Shown in pieces: positions 32,401 to 42,270 of a stretch of 64,000 nucleotides of DNA. The DNA is from Aporrectodea caliginosa (taxonomy: Eukaryota > Annelida > Clitellata > Crassiclitellata > Lumbricidae): assembly GCA_020284085.1 (NCBI GenBank), contig JACEVL010000671.1:544001-608000 (forward strand). The letters are read 5' to 3'. The notes under the pieces are model-generated. The model did no database searches, was not told the DNA's origin, and saw only the letters and a program-made list of their open reading frames with translations. Numbering within the stretch: position 1 is the first letter of the stretch; every line of letters begins with the position of its first letter. Both the position numbers and the translations under genes were made by a program.

Positions 32401-34283
32401 AATAATTGAAAAGTAATTGGTAATTGAATTACAATCAAAATGTAATTGTAATTCAATTACTTTCACAATCAAGTAATTGTAATTGTAATTCAATTACATT
32501 TACAGGCGTGTAATTGCAATTATAATTGAATTACATTTAGAATGTAATTGATACAACACTGCTGATGGTTCTATCGAGACTGCCTCCTGCGACCGAGAGT
32601 ATCTAGGCAATCTTGGCAGCAGGGCTATATTTCATTAAAGAAATCTCTGTAGGGGGCGTGGGGGCAAGTTGGTTGCGGGGGCAAGATGGTTTTTATGCTA
32701 TAAAATTATAATGCGTGGCAGGGAAACAGTCTAACAGGAAGTTTATCGATGAGCAAGCCAAGCCCGTTCTTTTGTTGAATAGCGGCAACGTGATACGGTG
32801 ATTTCTTTCCCGTTTATCGCTTTAAAATAAGTTTCTCTATTTACCTCTAAAAATATTTCACTGTTATAAAATATCGCATATCTTAATCAACATGAATGCA
32901 AAAATTGACAAATGGGTTGTTTTGTTAAGCATTTATTGTGAGTTGTTACTGATATTACTTTTTTCTCCAAGTCACGCTGTACAAATCATAGTCACAAGAT
33001 TTTGTAGTGTGGACCTGTTGGGGCAAGATGGCGGGGGCAAGATGGCGGATGAAACCAACTTGCCCCATCGGTCAACCAACTTGCCCCGCAATTAAAATAA
33101 TTATTGTTGTGCCTAGTTTTTGTTACATTAAACTGGTGTTTATTGCTGTTCATTCTACGCTGGATCATGAACTGGACAAAACTTGGTCATTAGCTGGTTT
33201 AATCGCAATCATCGGTGAAGTGAAAGCTGGCAGCAAGCGTCCAAGTTAAGCTAATCAGGCTTACAATATTCAACGCTTCGTCGCTATATCAAGCGAACAA
33301 AATGATCAATTCCCATTTTATGGTGGACGATTTCGACAAGTGTTCCCAGATGTTCTTGAAGAACTGTGTGAATACGCAATCGAAATGAGTGCAAGGGAAT
33401 TTGGCATGACCCGGCGACAAATTTGCGCCTTTACCTATGAATTGGTCATTGCATTTTAAACATTGACTTTTTAATTAAATAAATTTTAATTTTGTGTGTG
33501 ACATCTTTATTAAGACTAAATGTTTTTAAATTGAATCAAATTTTGATTAACCATAATGCATTCATTTTCCATTATTAAAGATAAGATTTATGTGTATTTC
33601 TATATTGCCACCAATGCCCACCATCTTGCCCCAAGCAGGCAACCAACTTCCCCAGGAAAGGGGCAAGTTGGTTGACTTTTAGAAAATTTTTGAGATCATT
33701 TTTTGCAAACTTCCAAAATATTAGGATGCCTGCTTTTGTGCTAGAATGTAGCTGTTATTGATAGATATACGTTGTGGAGAAAACCCAATTGTGCTAGCAT
33801 CATCGTAGACGATCATTTGTAAAAAAACTGATTTATCCGCCAACTTGCCCCCACCTCCCCTACGTCGCTCTTATAGATGTTTTCCTTGGTATACGGCAGC
33901 GATTGGTTATAGCTTGGTTAGCCTTGTAACTCGGAGAGTACCGGCTCGAGCCTCCTATGAAACGCTTTGGCCTATATTGTGCAAGTCCTTCACTCACAAT
34001 TGTTCAGCGCCATCGACTGATGTTTGGTCATTAGATAATTTACCTTAATAAATACATAATGAATTGTCGTCAAATATGCTATATACTGCATTTATTAGCC
34101 TCCACCAAGATCTCTCGTTGATCATTGCCTTTCCACATTGCTTCGCATTGTATACAAAGTAAACGCTACGCTAAACTTTGGGACAGACAATACTCGTTCG
34201 ATAGAACCGAATTATCTCCTAAACCTAATGTAGGCTTAGTTATAATAGTCCTTGCTTACTCTCTGTCCGTCTGTCTGTCTGTC

Positions 34284-34315
<32 letters not shown>

Positions 34316-34409
34316 GGCCTTGGCTGCAATGTCATGATACCTACATCGATATAGAGGGTGATCATTGTCTTTCCTCTCCAGACCTCTGTCACGCTAATAG
34401 AGGTCTGTG

Positions 34410-34442
<33 letters not shown>

Positions 34443-34532
34443 GTGCCTCTCTCTCTGTCTCTGTCTCTGTCTCTGTCTCTGTCTTTCCCTCCCTCCCGCC
34501 CTCTCTCTGTCTCTCTCTCTCTGTCTCTCTCC

Positions 34533-34597
<65 letters not shown>

Positions 34598-34654
34598 TCT
34601 GTCTCTCTCTCTCTCTCTCTGTCTGTCTGTCTCTGTCTGTCTGTCTGTCTCTCT

Positions 34655-34732
<78 letters not shown>

Positions 34733-37700
34733 CCTTGGCTGCAATGTCATGATACCTACATCGATAAAGAGGGTTATCACTGTCTTTCCTCTCCAGACCT
34801 CGTCACGCTAATAGAGGTCTATGCTTAAACAAATTTTCGTAGCATTTTACACCACTGATTTATTCTGCACCACAATCTTCTCTAAGCCTTGCTAAGACTG
34901 TTTGTGACTGTAGATAATACCTATTCATGGCAACCAGTACAACGCAACGTGCGTGTGAAGAGTGGAGAATATCAAACAGGAATGGCGAACGAAGAAGCAT
35001 GCAAAACTCGCTGCGTTCAAACTTCCTCGTGCATTGGGGTTGACTGGCACGCTGTATATTCCAGTTGCTTTCTTCTCTACGATTCAAATGCATCTCCGTA
35101 TTCTGCGAACGGGTTTAATCACTGGCGTATAATACGAAATCGATCTACGTTAATCAACAGTCCTGGTAAATAACTTAATAGGCAGCATTATTTATTGCAC
35201 ATCAAAGATAAATCGCAAATAAACTAACTGTGGCACGATTGCACTCTCCAATAAGAACTTGCTGATCTAAAGTAGGCCTACCAGGAGAACACTGATTTAA
35301 AAGAACAAGAAAGGACAAGAAAGAAGAATATCTTAGATAGATATGGGATAGCAGTGTCTGAAAGGATAATAATAAAATAACGATTGTTACACTTTGCACT
35401 GATTTTTCAATCACAGTTAATTTCTATGATAGAATCAATTTTCCTAATTTATGCCTGTAATGATCGTTTAATCATAAATTCAGCTCTATCCTTACATCTA
35501 CGTATCTTGTTTAGTTAAACCTGTGTCAGTGTGTATTGTGGGAGTTACACGGTCTTTTCAGCTACGCCAGCAACATCAACAGTTGGCAGTATCACTGCTG
35601 CTGTGAACACTGATGCGGAAAAGTACGTAACTAAACAGGAGCCTGACCAAGGGGGCGAAGGTCATCTGAATCGGAACTTCAGCACTGGTAAGTAACTGCG
35701 TGTTTCGGCCTATTGAAGAGCATATTAGTAACTGTTTGTATTGGCATCTCGAAGAGCATAAATAATTCCTTGTATGGGCCTGATGAAGAGCATTAATTAC
35801 TGCTTGTATCGTCTGTTTGATGAGCTGAAGTAACTGCTTCTATCTGCCTTTTGAAGAGCATATAACTGCACGTATAGGTTTTTGAAGAGCTCAAGTAACT
35901 GCTTCTATCTGACTTTTGAAGAGCATTATTACTGCTCGCATCGGTTTTTTGAAAAGCATAAGTTGCTGCTTGTATGTTATAGACAACTTGTGTTAGTTTG
36001 TAAACCGGTAGCAGTCATCTATCTGCGCATACATACATGCATACATACATACATACATACATACATACATACATACATACATACATACATACATACATAC
36101 ATACATACATACATACATACATACATACATACATACATACATACATACATACATACATACATACATACATACATACATACATACATACATACATACATAC
36201 ATACATACATACATACATACATACATACATACAACATACATACATACATACATACATACATACATACATACATACATACATACATACATACATACATACA
36301 TACATACATACATACATACATACATACATACATACAATCGTGTTCGATATAATTGCCCTCCACCAAAAGTTCACAAATGCACACCACCAAACGATAGGAC
36401 ATCGATGGCGCAGAGCAATTGTGCCTGAAGAACTTGCTCAAGTTCCTAGTCTCTGTATACACAGTAACTGCCTCGGATGAGGCTAGAACCCGTATTCCCT
36501 GCGTTATAGGTTGAGCGCTCTAACCAAGCAGCCACCGTGCCACACATATATACAATCGGTTCTTCGGGTCAATCATTAGCCACTTTCCGAATTTAGCCAT
36601 TGGAGGAGCGGGAGACTACCGCACTGTGATCGAGCTTTCATTTTTCGTCTGTTACATAAACGTAGGTGAGATCTACGAGTGGCAGCCAGTACAACTTGAC
36701 ATGCGTCTGAAGTCGGGAGATTTTCAACCAGGCCTACGCAACGAAACTGCCTGCAAAGATCACTGTCTTCAGACTCCGTCGTGCGCCGGGGTTTACTGGT
36801 ACAATCATAGCAGCATTTGCAATTTTCACGCAGATTGCAGTGCCACTCCCACTCACGAGGAGGGGTTTCGTTACTGGAGACTACAAAAGTATATTCCAAC
36901 TCCATCTACATGTCAGAGTAAGTAACTTGGCAAGCAGATTAAAACAGTTCTATGGTAATACCTGTTTTAGAACAGGACACCACTAGATGGGTAAAACTTA
37001 ATGACAATCACCTAATGTTCAGTGAACCTCGTGCTTTGATTAAACACGTGAGAAGGAAGTAGTTCAGACACTAGCATGAAGGAATTGCCATGCTTCAATG
37101 ATAATAATAAAAACAGTGACAATTAATATGGCGCCGTAACACAGCCATGCCGTTACAAGGGCGCCTTGAAAAATCTAAAATCTAAGGGCGCCTTGAGAAA
37201 ATTTAAAATCTAAGGGCGTCTTGAGAAAATCTAAAAGGAACCATACATAATCATGTAGGCTACAAGTGACACGGTCATATTGGTTCTGCGCTAAATGTAC
37301 AGTAATACAACTAATTTATCGAGTTTTAGAGGAATAACTAGATATTTGTTAATAAAATGCCTCCTTCAAATGTGCACATTCAAACCGGATAACAGGAAAT
37401 AATAAGAGCCAAATTGAAAGTGCAAGTTTTCAGGTCAGAGCTGTGTCTCGGTAAAACGAGAGTTGCAAATACGAGATGAGGTAGATTATGCAGGCAGTGA
37501 GATCCAGCTGGAGAGGCCTGCAACTGTCAATTAATGAAATCCGGTCAAGAACAAGAGGAACAAGATACTTCTCAGAATTTTCTGATTGAATTACGATTTA
37601 CGACACCCACACAGCGCAAAGGGAAATCCACAACCACACCCACACAGCCAAATGAAAATCCCACCCAAACCCACACAGCACAAATGATACACGACGACAA

Positions 37701-40700
37701 CTTGGAGCAACATGTCATCTGGAGTTTTATACTTGACCCTACAAATACCTCTTGCAAGGTATTATTTCTTAATGTAAAATCAGTATTAGGCTACTCTGTA
37801 AGCACATTTTTCTCCTATTCAGATCTCATTCATCGGGATGCCGATGAAAACTCCGAGGAGCTTTCCATGAAATGTGATTCACAGTATTCAGCGAGAGGTA
37901 TTTTCACAAGATCGAAAAATTTAAGAAAAAAACAAAGTCGTTAGAGCATTTCTCTCCTGTTTCTGTTGTCACATCTACGTATTCAATTTGTTTTCATTGT
38001 TGGCAGCCATGTAACTGCTGCCAGTAAGTGTGAGATAGATTTGACATAAATTTAATTTATCGCTTCGTAGAGATTACATAGGCTTTGGTTGTAGTGATTT
38101 TGTCGGTCTACGCAGTTATATATACTGAATTGAGTAGGCTTAAGCTTTCAAAATAGATCCGGCTAGGAAAAGTCCCCAAGGATTTGCTATCATTACCAAT
38201 ATCAAATGCCAATACCAATAATCGCTTCATTAGTTCACAATAATTGTGTCACCCACGCAACTTTATGTAAGTCTTTTAATAATGCTGGTTGTTGACAGCT
38301 GGGTCACATGCTGTGAACATCTGTATGACTGAATGGTGGTTTTTCTTGGTTTGACCGTGCATTGTAGGCATGTATAGACCTACTTGTAATGTACTTAGGC
38401 CTAATTAGGCTAATTATGGGTTTCTATTTGCGAAATTGCAATATGTCCACGAATATGAACAAACTAATCCCCTTTACTTCCAATTTGCTTCTAACTAGAT
38501 CAGTATCTTTCACATGGGGCGCGGTGATGTAGGGGTATGTTCGGTGCCTTGCAGCCGGAGGGTTGCGGGTTTGAATCCACCTCAATCCGCCGCGTAGGGA
38601 CCCTGGGCAAGTCCTTCACTCGCAATTGCTCATGCGCTTCGGCGTGAAACTCCGATTCAGTGTCCGCGCTGTAGTCGGGAGCGCCTTAGAGTGGAAATCT
38701 TGAAGGGGCGCTATAATACATAAATACATACATACATACATACATACATACATACATACATACATACATACATACATACATACATACATACATACATACA
38801 TACATACATACATACATACATAATTATGGCATCGTTTTATGGATTGGTGCTCGTTTGTAACTGTTCTTCTTGAATTACAGTTACTATTTAAAGTACATTT
38901 TCCTTTCCGTTACAGATTTACTGTTGTAAGTAGATATAAAGGTGTGTGATTCAAGTGTTGCAAGAAAGCCTAACTCTCAAATGAATTGTGTGGCCTGGTT
39001 AGAGTGAACATTTTTGAAATTACATTATCTCTTAAACAGAATCAGAATCAGCTATAATCCGTTACCGAAGATAAAATAAATTAGACTTAATGTGCGCACA
39101 GTGGACATCCTGCGAAAGGAGTAACAAGAGAAGTGCTTATTTCTATTTCGCAGCTGTCAATGCTTTGGGTGTAGTCCTGAGTGTTTCGACTGTCGTTATT
39201 ATTGCTCTACTGCTCAACACATGCAGACTCAATCGGAAGATACAAAAATTAACAGTTCCAACAGGTGGCGTTCGGTTTGTTCAGCAAGTACAGCAGGTAC
39301 AACAGGTACAGCAGCAGGTACAGCAGCAGGTACAGCAGCAGGTACAGCAGCAGGTATTTAACATAGTCTTCTATTTTGATATCAACTGTATTCACAAGCT
39401 ATTCGCTTCTCATTTTGAAATTTGACAAAAATCGTCGTATAGCAGAGCTAGGCCTACATTTAATTCTTCGAGACCTAATATTCTGTAGATTAATTATTAA
39501 TTGCCTCTTAATTGCTACTCGTTAAGTTCTCTCACAGGAAGGAGTTACGGTTAGTTGCTTAGTAACCTGGTTAGTTTTAGTAATGTGCATGTTAAGGCGT
39601 TGGCCTTACACTAATGCATAGGTCAAGGGATTGTGACAGCTTGTTGTCCCTGAGGGACCGTGGGGTTTATAGTCTCATCAGACTAAAAACTTTTACTTGT
39701 TGAAAGCAAGAGGACAAGAACTATAAGTTTAGAATTTATAAAGGTTTTTTTGATTGTGTAGGCCTTTAGAAAGTTCAGCTCTGTCAATTGCGGACAGTGA
39801 ATAGAAGCAACTAGTTAGTGATAGCACTAACTTGGGTCGGGAGTGCTTCTGACTTGTTGAGTGGCGCTTTTATAAATCTCGATTGCAATTACAAGAAGAG
39901 AGGCTGACTTAATACGAAAATATTTATCAAACGGTGCAAACAACAGTGCGTATGGTTTTAAGAAAATAAGCTACCTGTCGAGTAGATAGATAGAGGTTTA
40001 TTTAAGATCCTACTCATGAGTACAGGGTAGCTGCCCTAGTTTGGCGCTGTAACCAGGGCCTCGCCACAATTTATATCCGTGAGCTCTGCTGTTTGATTTC
40101 GGGTGTCCCAGGGCGTCATCTCCTATGCTCTGCGGAAAGTAGTTCTCTTGGTTCCATTCGCTCGTACCACAACTATGCAGAATCGAGCTTTTTCTGTGGT
40201 AGGCTCAGTGATCTGGAATGGTCTTCCTTTAGAGCTGCGTCTACACCCTGGGACTCGGCCGGAAACTTCCCTCACTAAACTTAAAACTGTTCTTTTTGGG
40301 CGCTTTGGAGCCGGGAGTGCTTCTGAGTGCTTTCCTTGAAGGGTAGCTATATAAATTCTCGAATTAATGAATGCCAACACACCAAAACTAACTAACTAAC
40401 TAACAGACATCGTACAAAGGCTCAGATGAAAATACATAGAAAGTCATGTGAATCAAACGGTCGCGATGCTTGTTCTAAGCCGTTCTCAAAGGCAACGTCA
40501 TGTGTAGGACATATGAAACCCATATGACAGTGTTCCCATAATGATGGTCTACACTGTACATAAAATTATGTATGGTCTCATATGATAGAACATAATATTA
40601 TGGGAATATTATCCTACATTTGCTTCGATTGTCCTACATAAGACGTTGCTAGTGAGCGTTGAACAGACTTTAAAAGATATATTTTCAAATCTCTGAAGAC

Positions 40701-41095
40701 TTTATTATTAAGCTCTTAAAAGCGAACGGATAATGACCAATAGCGTATTTTTATATTACATTTTACTGTCAATTCAACAGGTTTGACTATACAATTTGAA
40801 ATTTAAACCAAGACTGATCAGCCTATTCAAATTATCTTTCCCTGAATGTGAGGGTTGGATAGAAATGGCCGCCCAGACCAATCATATGAATGGTCTTTGC
40901 ACCCCATTCACACAAATAGAGTGCTTGATAAATGGAAGCCCTAATTAACATCTATTGTTTGCTACACAGGTTCAGCAGCAGAGACATGAGAGCAACAATT
41001 ACTGTCCTAATCAACCTGCCGTATACATGGAGATGGCCCGGACACCGAGACCAAGTGACAGCGAAAATGTATACGATGCTCTCGACGATATTTAG
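29374..41095 (+). CDS. PAN-domain receptor gene 3 (join of 7 exons, 370 aa)
   Basis: Predicted type I membrane receptor. Exons: 29374-29455 signal peptide, 34914-35165 PAN 1, 35562-35687 stalk, 36666-36917 PAN 2, 37823-37897 short stalk, 39154-39353 transmembrane plus VQQQ repeat, 40970-41095 tail. All junctions are phase 1 except the last (phase 0), and the joined frame is open (1113 nt). It lacks the mucin exon of gene 2. The tail has AVYMEMARTPRPSDSENVYD and ALDDI then stop: YMEM (PI3K-type YxxM) and VYDAL (YxxL). Intron 1 (5.5 kb) is swollen by two hAT-like elements, a pogo-like element, a SINE and a CT array. A signalling receptor role is inferred; ligand unknown. AATAAA lies 12 bases after the stop. 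Confidence 0.8.
29586..30491. mobile_element. 906-bp hAT-like element with TAACTG-rich subterminal repeats
   Basis: Perfect 12-bp inverted ends CAGTGTTATTTC / GAAATAACACTG, flanked by gtatagac at 29578-29585 and 30492-30499. Both subterminal regions are arrays of aactgtaactgaaa-type units in the same orientation. The centre has three direct repeats of about 46 bp around gtttcacttctggttcc. There is no transposase. It is inserted in intron 1 of PAN gene 3. Confidence 0.93.
31673..32561. mobile_element. 889-bp hAT-like element with TAATTG-rich subterminal repeats
   Basis: Ends CAGTGTTGT / ACAACACTG, flanked by ctgatggt at 31665-31672 and 32562-32569. Subterminal arrays on both sides are built of gtaattgtaattgaattac-like units. 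The centre is non-coding. Intron 1 of PAN gene 3. Confidence 0.92.
32652..33860 (+). mobile_element. Pogo-like (Tc1/mariner superfamily) element with TA duplication
   Basis: Inverted ends of about 22 bp built around GTGGGGGCAAGTTGG (left) and CCAACTTGCCCCCAC (right), each directly bordered by TA (32650-32651 and 33861-33862). Internal copies of ggggcaagatgg and ccaacttgcccc occur near 33020-33090 and 33620-33675. A relic of the transposase N-terminus lies at 33163-33459. Confidence 0.8.
33163..33459 (+). pseudogene. Relic of pogo-type transposase DNA-binding region
   Basis: One frame with a single internal stop (33247-33249) reads LAGLIAIIGEVKAGSKRPS, then ANQAYNIQRF (psq-type helix-turn-helix pattern), then GGRFRQVFPDVLEELCEYAI and EFGMTRRQICAFTYELVIAF. 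The last part resembles the 'E..L..yi..m..rgfglt...v..la.e' helices before the CENP-B-type HTH of pogo/Tigger transposases. The DDE domain is absent. Confidence 0.6.
33892..34048 (+). mobile_element. tRNA-derived SINE copy
   Basis: tRNA-like head with A-box-like ttggttatagcttgg and B-box-like ccggctcgagcc. It is followed by the core gcaagtccttcactcacaat, shared with SINEs at 36.4 kb (minus) and 38.5 kb. Confidence 0.65.
34256..34830. repeat. (CT)n/(CTGT)n array with duplicated unique flanks
   Basis: About 400 bp of CT/CTGT repeats. A unique segment of about 95 bp (ggccttggctgcaatgtcat ... cacgctaatagaggtct) occurs at about 34315-34408 and again at 34731-34822, each time directly after a CT run. 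The long Leu/Ser and Arg/Glu open frames here are repeat artefacts. Confidence 0.9.
34914..35165 (+). CDS. PAN/apple-like domain exon 1, gene 3
   Basis: Acceptor tttgtgactgtag, donor gtaaat, phase 1-1, 252 bp. It encodes YSWQPVQRNVRVKSGEYQTG, CKTRCVQTSSCIGVDWH, SSCFLLYDSNAS and FNHWRIIRN. It is the closest relative of gene 2 PAN 1. Confidence 0.87.
35562..35687 (+). CDS. Stalk exon, gene 3
   Basis: Acceptor ggtcttttcag, donor gtaagt, phase 1-1, 126 bp. It begins ATPATSTVGSITAAVNTDAE (Ser/Thr-rich) and ends GGEGHLNRNFST. It is homologous to the gene 2 exon at 18813. Confidence 0.72.
35688..36026 (+). repeat. Degenerate tandem repeat in gene 3 intron
   Basis: Five or six units of about 55 bp around tttgaagagcat...taactgcttgtat follow the stalk exon and run up to the CATA microsatellite. 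Confidence 0.65.
36027..36336. repeat. (CATA)n microsatellite, about 310 bp
   Basis: Near-perfect ATAC/CATA tetranucleotides with a single-base phase slip near 36232. It produces open frames of Tyr-Ile-His-Thr on one strand and Cys-Met-Tyr-Val on the other, both meaningless. It lies in intron 3 of PAN gene 3. Confidence 0.97.
36345..36543 (-). mobile_element. tRNA-derived SINE copy (minus)
   Basis: On the minus strand: ggcacggtggctgcttggtt (tRNA start and A box), B-box-like gggttctagcc, then the core gagcaagttcttcaggcaca. This is the same core family as the copies at 33.9 and 38.5 kb. Confidence 0.7.
36666..36917 (+). CDS. PAN/apple-like domain exon 2, gene 3
   Basis: Acceptor ataaacgtag, donor gtaagt, phase 1-1, 252 bp. 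It encodes YEWQPVQLDMRLKSGDFQPG, CKDHCLQTPSCAGVYWY, CNFHADCSAT and FRYWRLQKY, ending STCQ. It pairs with gene 2 PAN 2 through the additional cysteines. Confidence 0.85.
37823..37897 (+). CDS. Short stalk exon, gene 3
   Basis: Acceptor ctcctattcag, donor gtattt, phase 1-1, 75 bp. It encodes DLIHRDADENSEELSMKCDS then QYSAR. The SMKCDSQ segment aligns with SMLCHSQ of the gene 2 exon at 20130. Confidence 0.65.
38515..38823 (+). mobile_element. Full-length tRNA-derived SINE with LINE-like tail and CATA microsatellite
   Basis: tRNA head with ggcgcggtgatgtaggggta (A-box region) and a strong B box gggtttgaatcc. Then the core ctgggcaagtccttcactcg and a 3' tail gagcgccttagag...gaaggggcgctataata identical in design to the local LINE 3' end, then about 105 bp of CATA repeats. 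It is in gene 3's intron before the transmembrane exon. Confidence 0.87.
39154..39353 (+). CDS. Transmembrane exon with VQQQ repeat, gene 3
   Basis: Acceptor tctatttcgcag; phase 1 in, phase 0 out. The hydrophobic helix LGVVLSVSTVVIIALLL is followed by NTCRLNRKIQKL and a repeat of VQQ/VQQQ coded by (gta cag cag [cag])n. The exon ends at the last cag|gtattt. Each earlier cag|gta in the repeat is also an in-phase potential donor. The next exon begins VQQQ again. Confidence 0.8.
40010..40375 (+). mobile_element. LINE 3' fragment (L2/CR1-like)
   Basis: Reads VPFARTTTMQNRAFSVVGS and VIWNGLPLELR, like VPFARTSTRQSRAFSVIGPS in the 4.4-5.4 kb LINE. It ends in gggagtgcttctgagtgct...ggtagctatataaattc and TGAATG. 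It sits in the last intron of PAN gene 3. Confidence 0.85.
40494..40647. mobile_element. 154-bp MITE-like inverted-repeat element
   Basis: Inverted ends aacgtcatgtgtaggacat and tgtcctacataagacgtt (two mismatches), with internal repeats of the tcctacat and catatga motifs. Target duplication is unclear. Confidence 0.6.
40970..41095 (+). CDS. Cytoplasmic tail exon, gene 3
   Basis: Acceptor tttgctacacag, phase 0, 41 residues and TAG. Starts VQQQRHESNNYCPNQPAVYM and holds YMEM and VYDALDDI. The tyrosine spacing matches gene 2 (YTDM ... IVYAAIDEDI). Confidence 0.82.
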   Translation, partial: VQQQRHESNNYCPNQPAVYMEMARTPRPSDSENVYDALDDI

Positions 41096-41106
41096 CACCA
41101 ATAAGC

Positions 41107-41112
41107 AATAAA
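41107..41112 (+). promoter_or_regulatory. Poly(A) signal AATAAA, PAN gene 3
   Basis: First AATAAA after the stop codon at 41093-41095, within a run of caataagcaataaac-type repeats that offers further A-rich hexamers. Confidence 0.5.
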
Positions 41113-41607
41113 CAATAAGCAAAGAGTAATAGGAATTAAACAACAAGCAATCACGAATAAGCAATTAACAATAAACAATGAACAAATCATTCAGTCCAGA
41201 ACATCTTCTATAGCATCTTTAAAGTTATTCATAAAGTATCAATTCATGGTCGCCTCGGCTGAAAATGCAATTGATATGATAATCCGCTCGAGTAGCTCAG
41301 TCGAAATTTGATAGACCAGAGCAACGAAACGAGGCAAGCTGCAATGTAAGCTGAAACAGACGAGTTTTAGGTTTACCTCTGAATGTCATTTGAGAAGAAA
41401 CGCACAGGGCAGGGATGTAGCATAATATCGTGAAATATCTTCAAATAAATCGCATCGCATAGCTGGGCTTTAGTGGCTGACGTTGCTTTGGCAAAATCTT
41501 CGGCAGGTCTGAGAACTCAGAATAAATTCAAACGTAGAGTATTAAGTGTAGATGTTTAAAGTGTAACGTGCATATGGCTGCAAATTTGTTGATTTATATC
41601 TTCTGTA

Positions 41608-41735
41608 ATTTGTGTTCTTGTGAATTGTGTTTAATCGTCATAACATGTACATGTACAGCGCAGTGCGTTTGTCAGGCGCTTCATTAAAGAATAAATATTA
41701 TTATTATTATTATTATTATTTTTATTTTTTTTTTG
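41608..41735 (+). mobile_element. SINE 3' fragment with TTA tail
   Basis: acatgtacatgtacagcgca and gcgtttgtcaggcgct followed by ATT repeats; the same 3' end occurs inverted at 57.08-57.32 kb, attached there to a tRNA-like head. Confidence 0.7.
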
Positions 41736-41803
41736 CCCGAGGTATATATGATCCCTCAGGCTTTAGAAACTATATGAAGAGCGTTTTCGTTCTGGAGTTA
41801 GCG

Positions 41804-41806
<3 letters not shown>

Positions 41807-41898
<92 letters not shown>

Positions 41899-41900
41899 GC
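41807..41900. repeat. (TTA)n microsatellite
   Basis: About 90 bp of perfect TTA trinucleotides. Confidence 0.95.
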
Positions 41901-42031
41901 ATGTAGATATACGACCCGAAAGCTCAAACTTCGCTTGCTTAATTGCATATGTACCTTTGCTTTGTCTAAACTGCTTGTAATGAAGAAGTACACATAAGTC
42001 TGAGTCTTGACCAGAATCACGATTAAAGCTT

Positions 42032-42270
42032 CTAATCTGTATTTGATTTTAAAATCATTTTAAATGCTTCCCGTGGCAGATCATCTTCCCATCTTCCTTT
42101 GACGATAAGCGAGGCGGCCAGTCTTCCGATTTCATCGCACGACGCTGCTGAACAACCGTTTCCACCAAGAGCCACACCCAGATGGGTCCCTACCAGATCG
42201 ATGTACTGTCTCCCGCTTGGTGTGTCCACGGTGGCACATGTATCGTAGTGAAAAGAAAGTGGCTTAAGAT
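42032..42270 (-). CDS. PIPOX-like: Last exon, oxidase copy A (PTS1 lost by nonsense change)
   Basis: Acceptor (minus) atattgcag, phase 1. It encodes the CATVDTP FAD-cysteine motif and GGNGCSAASCDEIGRLAASL, ending KSNTD. The next codons are TAG AAG CTT TAA, where copy B has TCG AAG CTT TAA (SKL stop). Confidence 0.9.

Noticed and set aside
34240..34828. Leu/Ser-rich and Arg/Glu-rich open frames
   Set aside because: They are translations of the CT/GA array; no codon structure beyond the dinucleotide repeat.
36019..36462. Long open frames of repeated His-Thr-Tyr-Ile or Met-Tyr-Val-Cys
   Set aside because: They are translations of the CATA microsatellite in several frames on both strands; not genes.
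36480..36545. A genuine tRNA gene on the minus strand
   Set aside because: It has A- and B-box-like words but no clean cloverleaf, and runs into a SINE core; classed as a SINE head.
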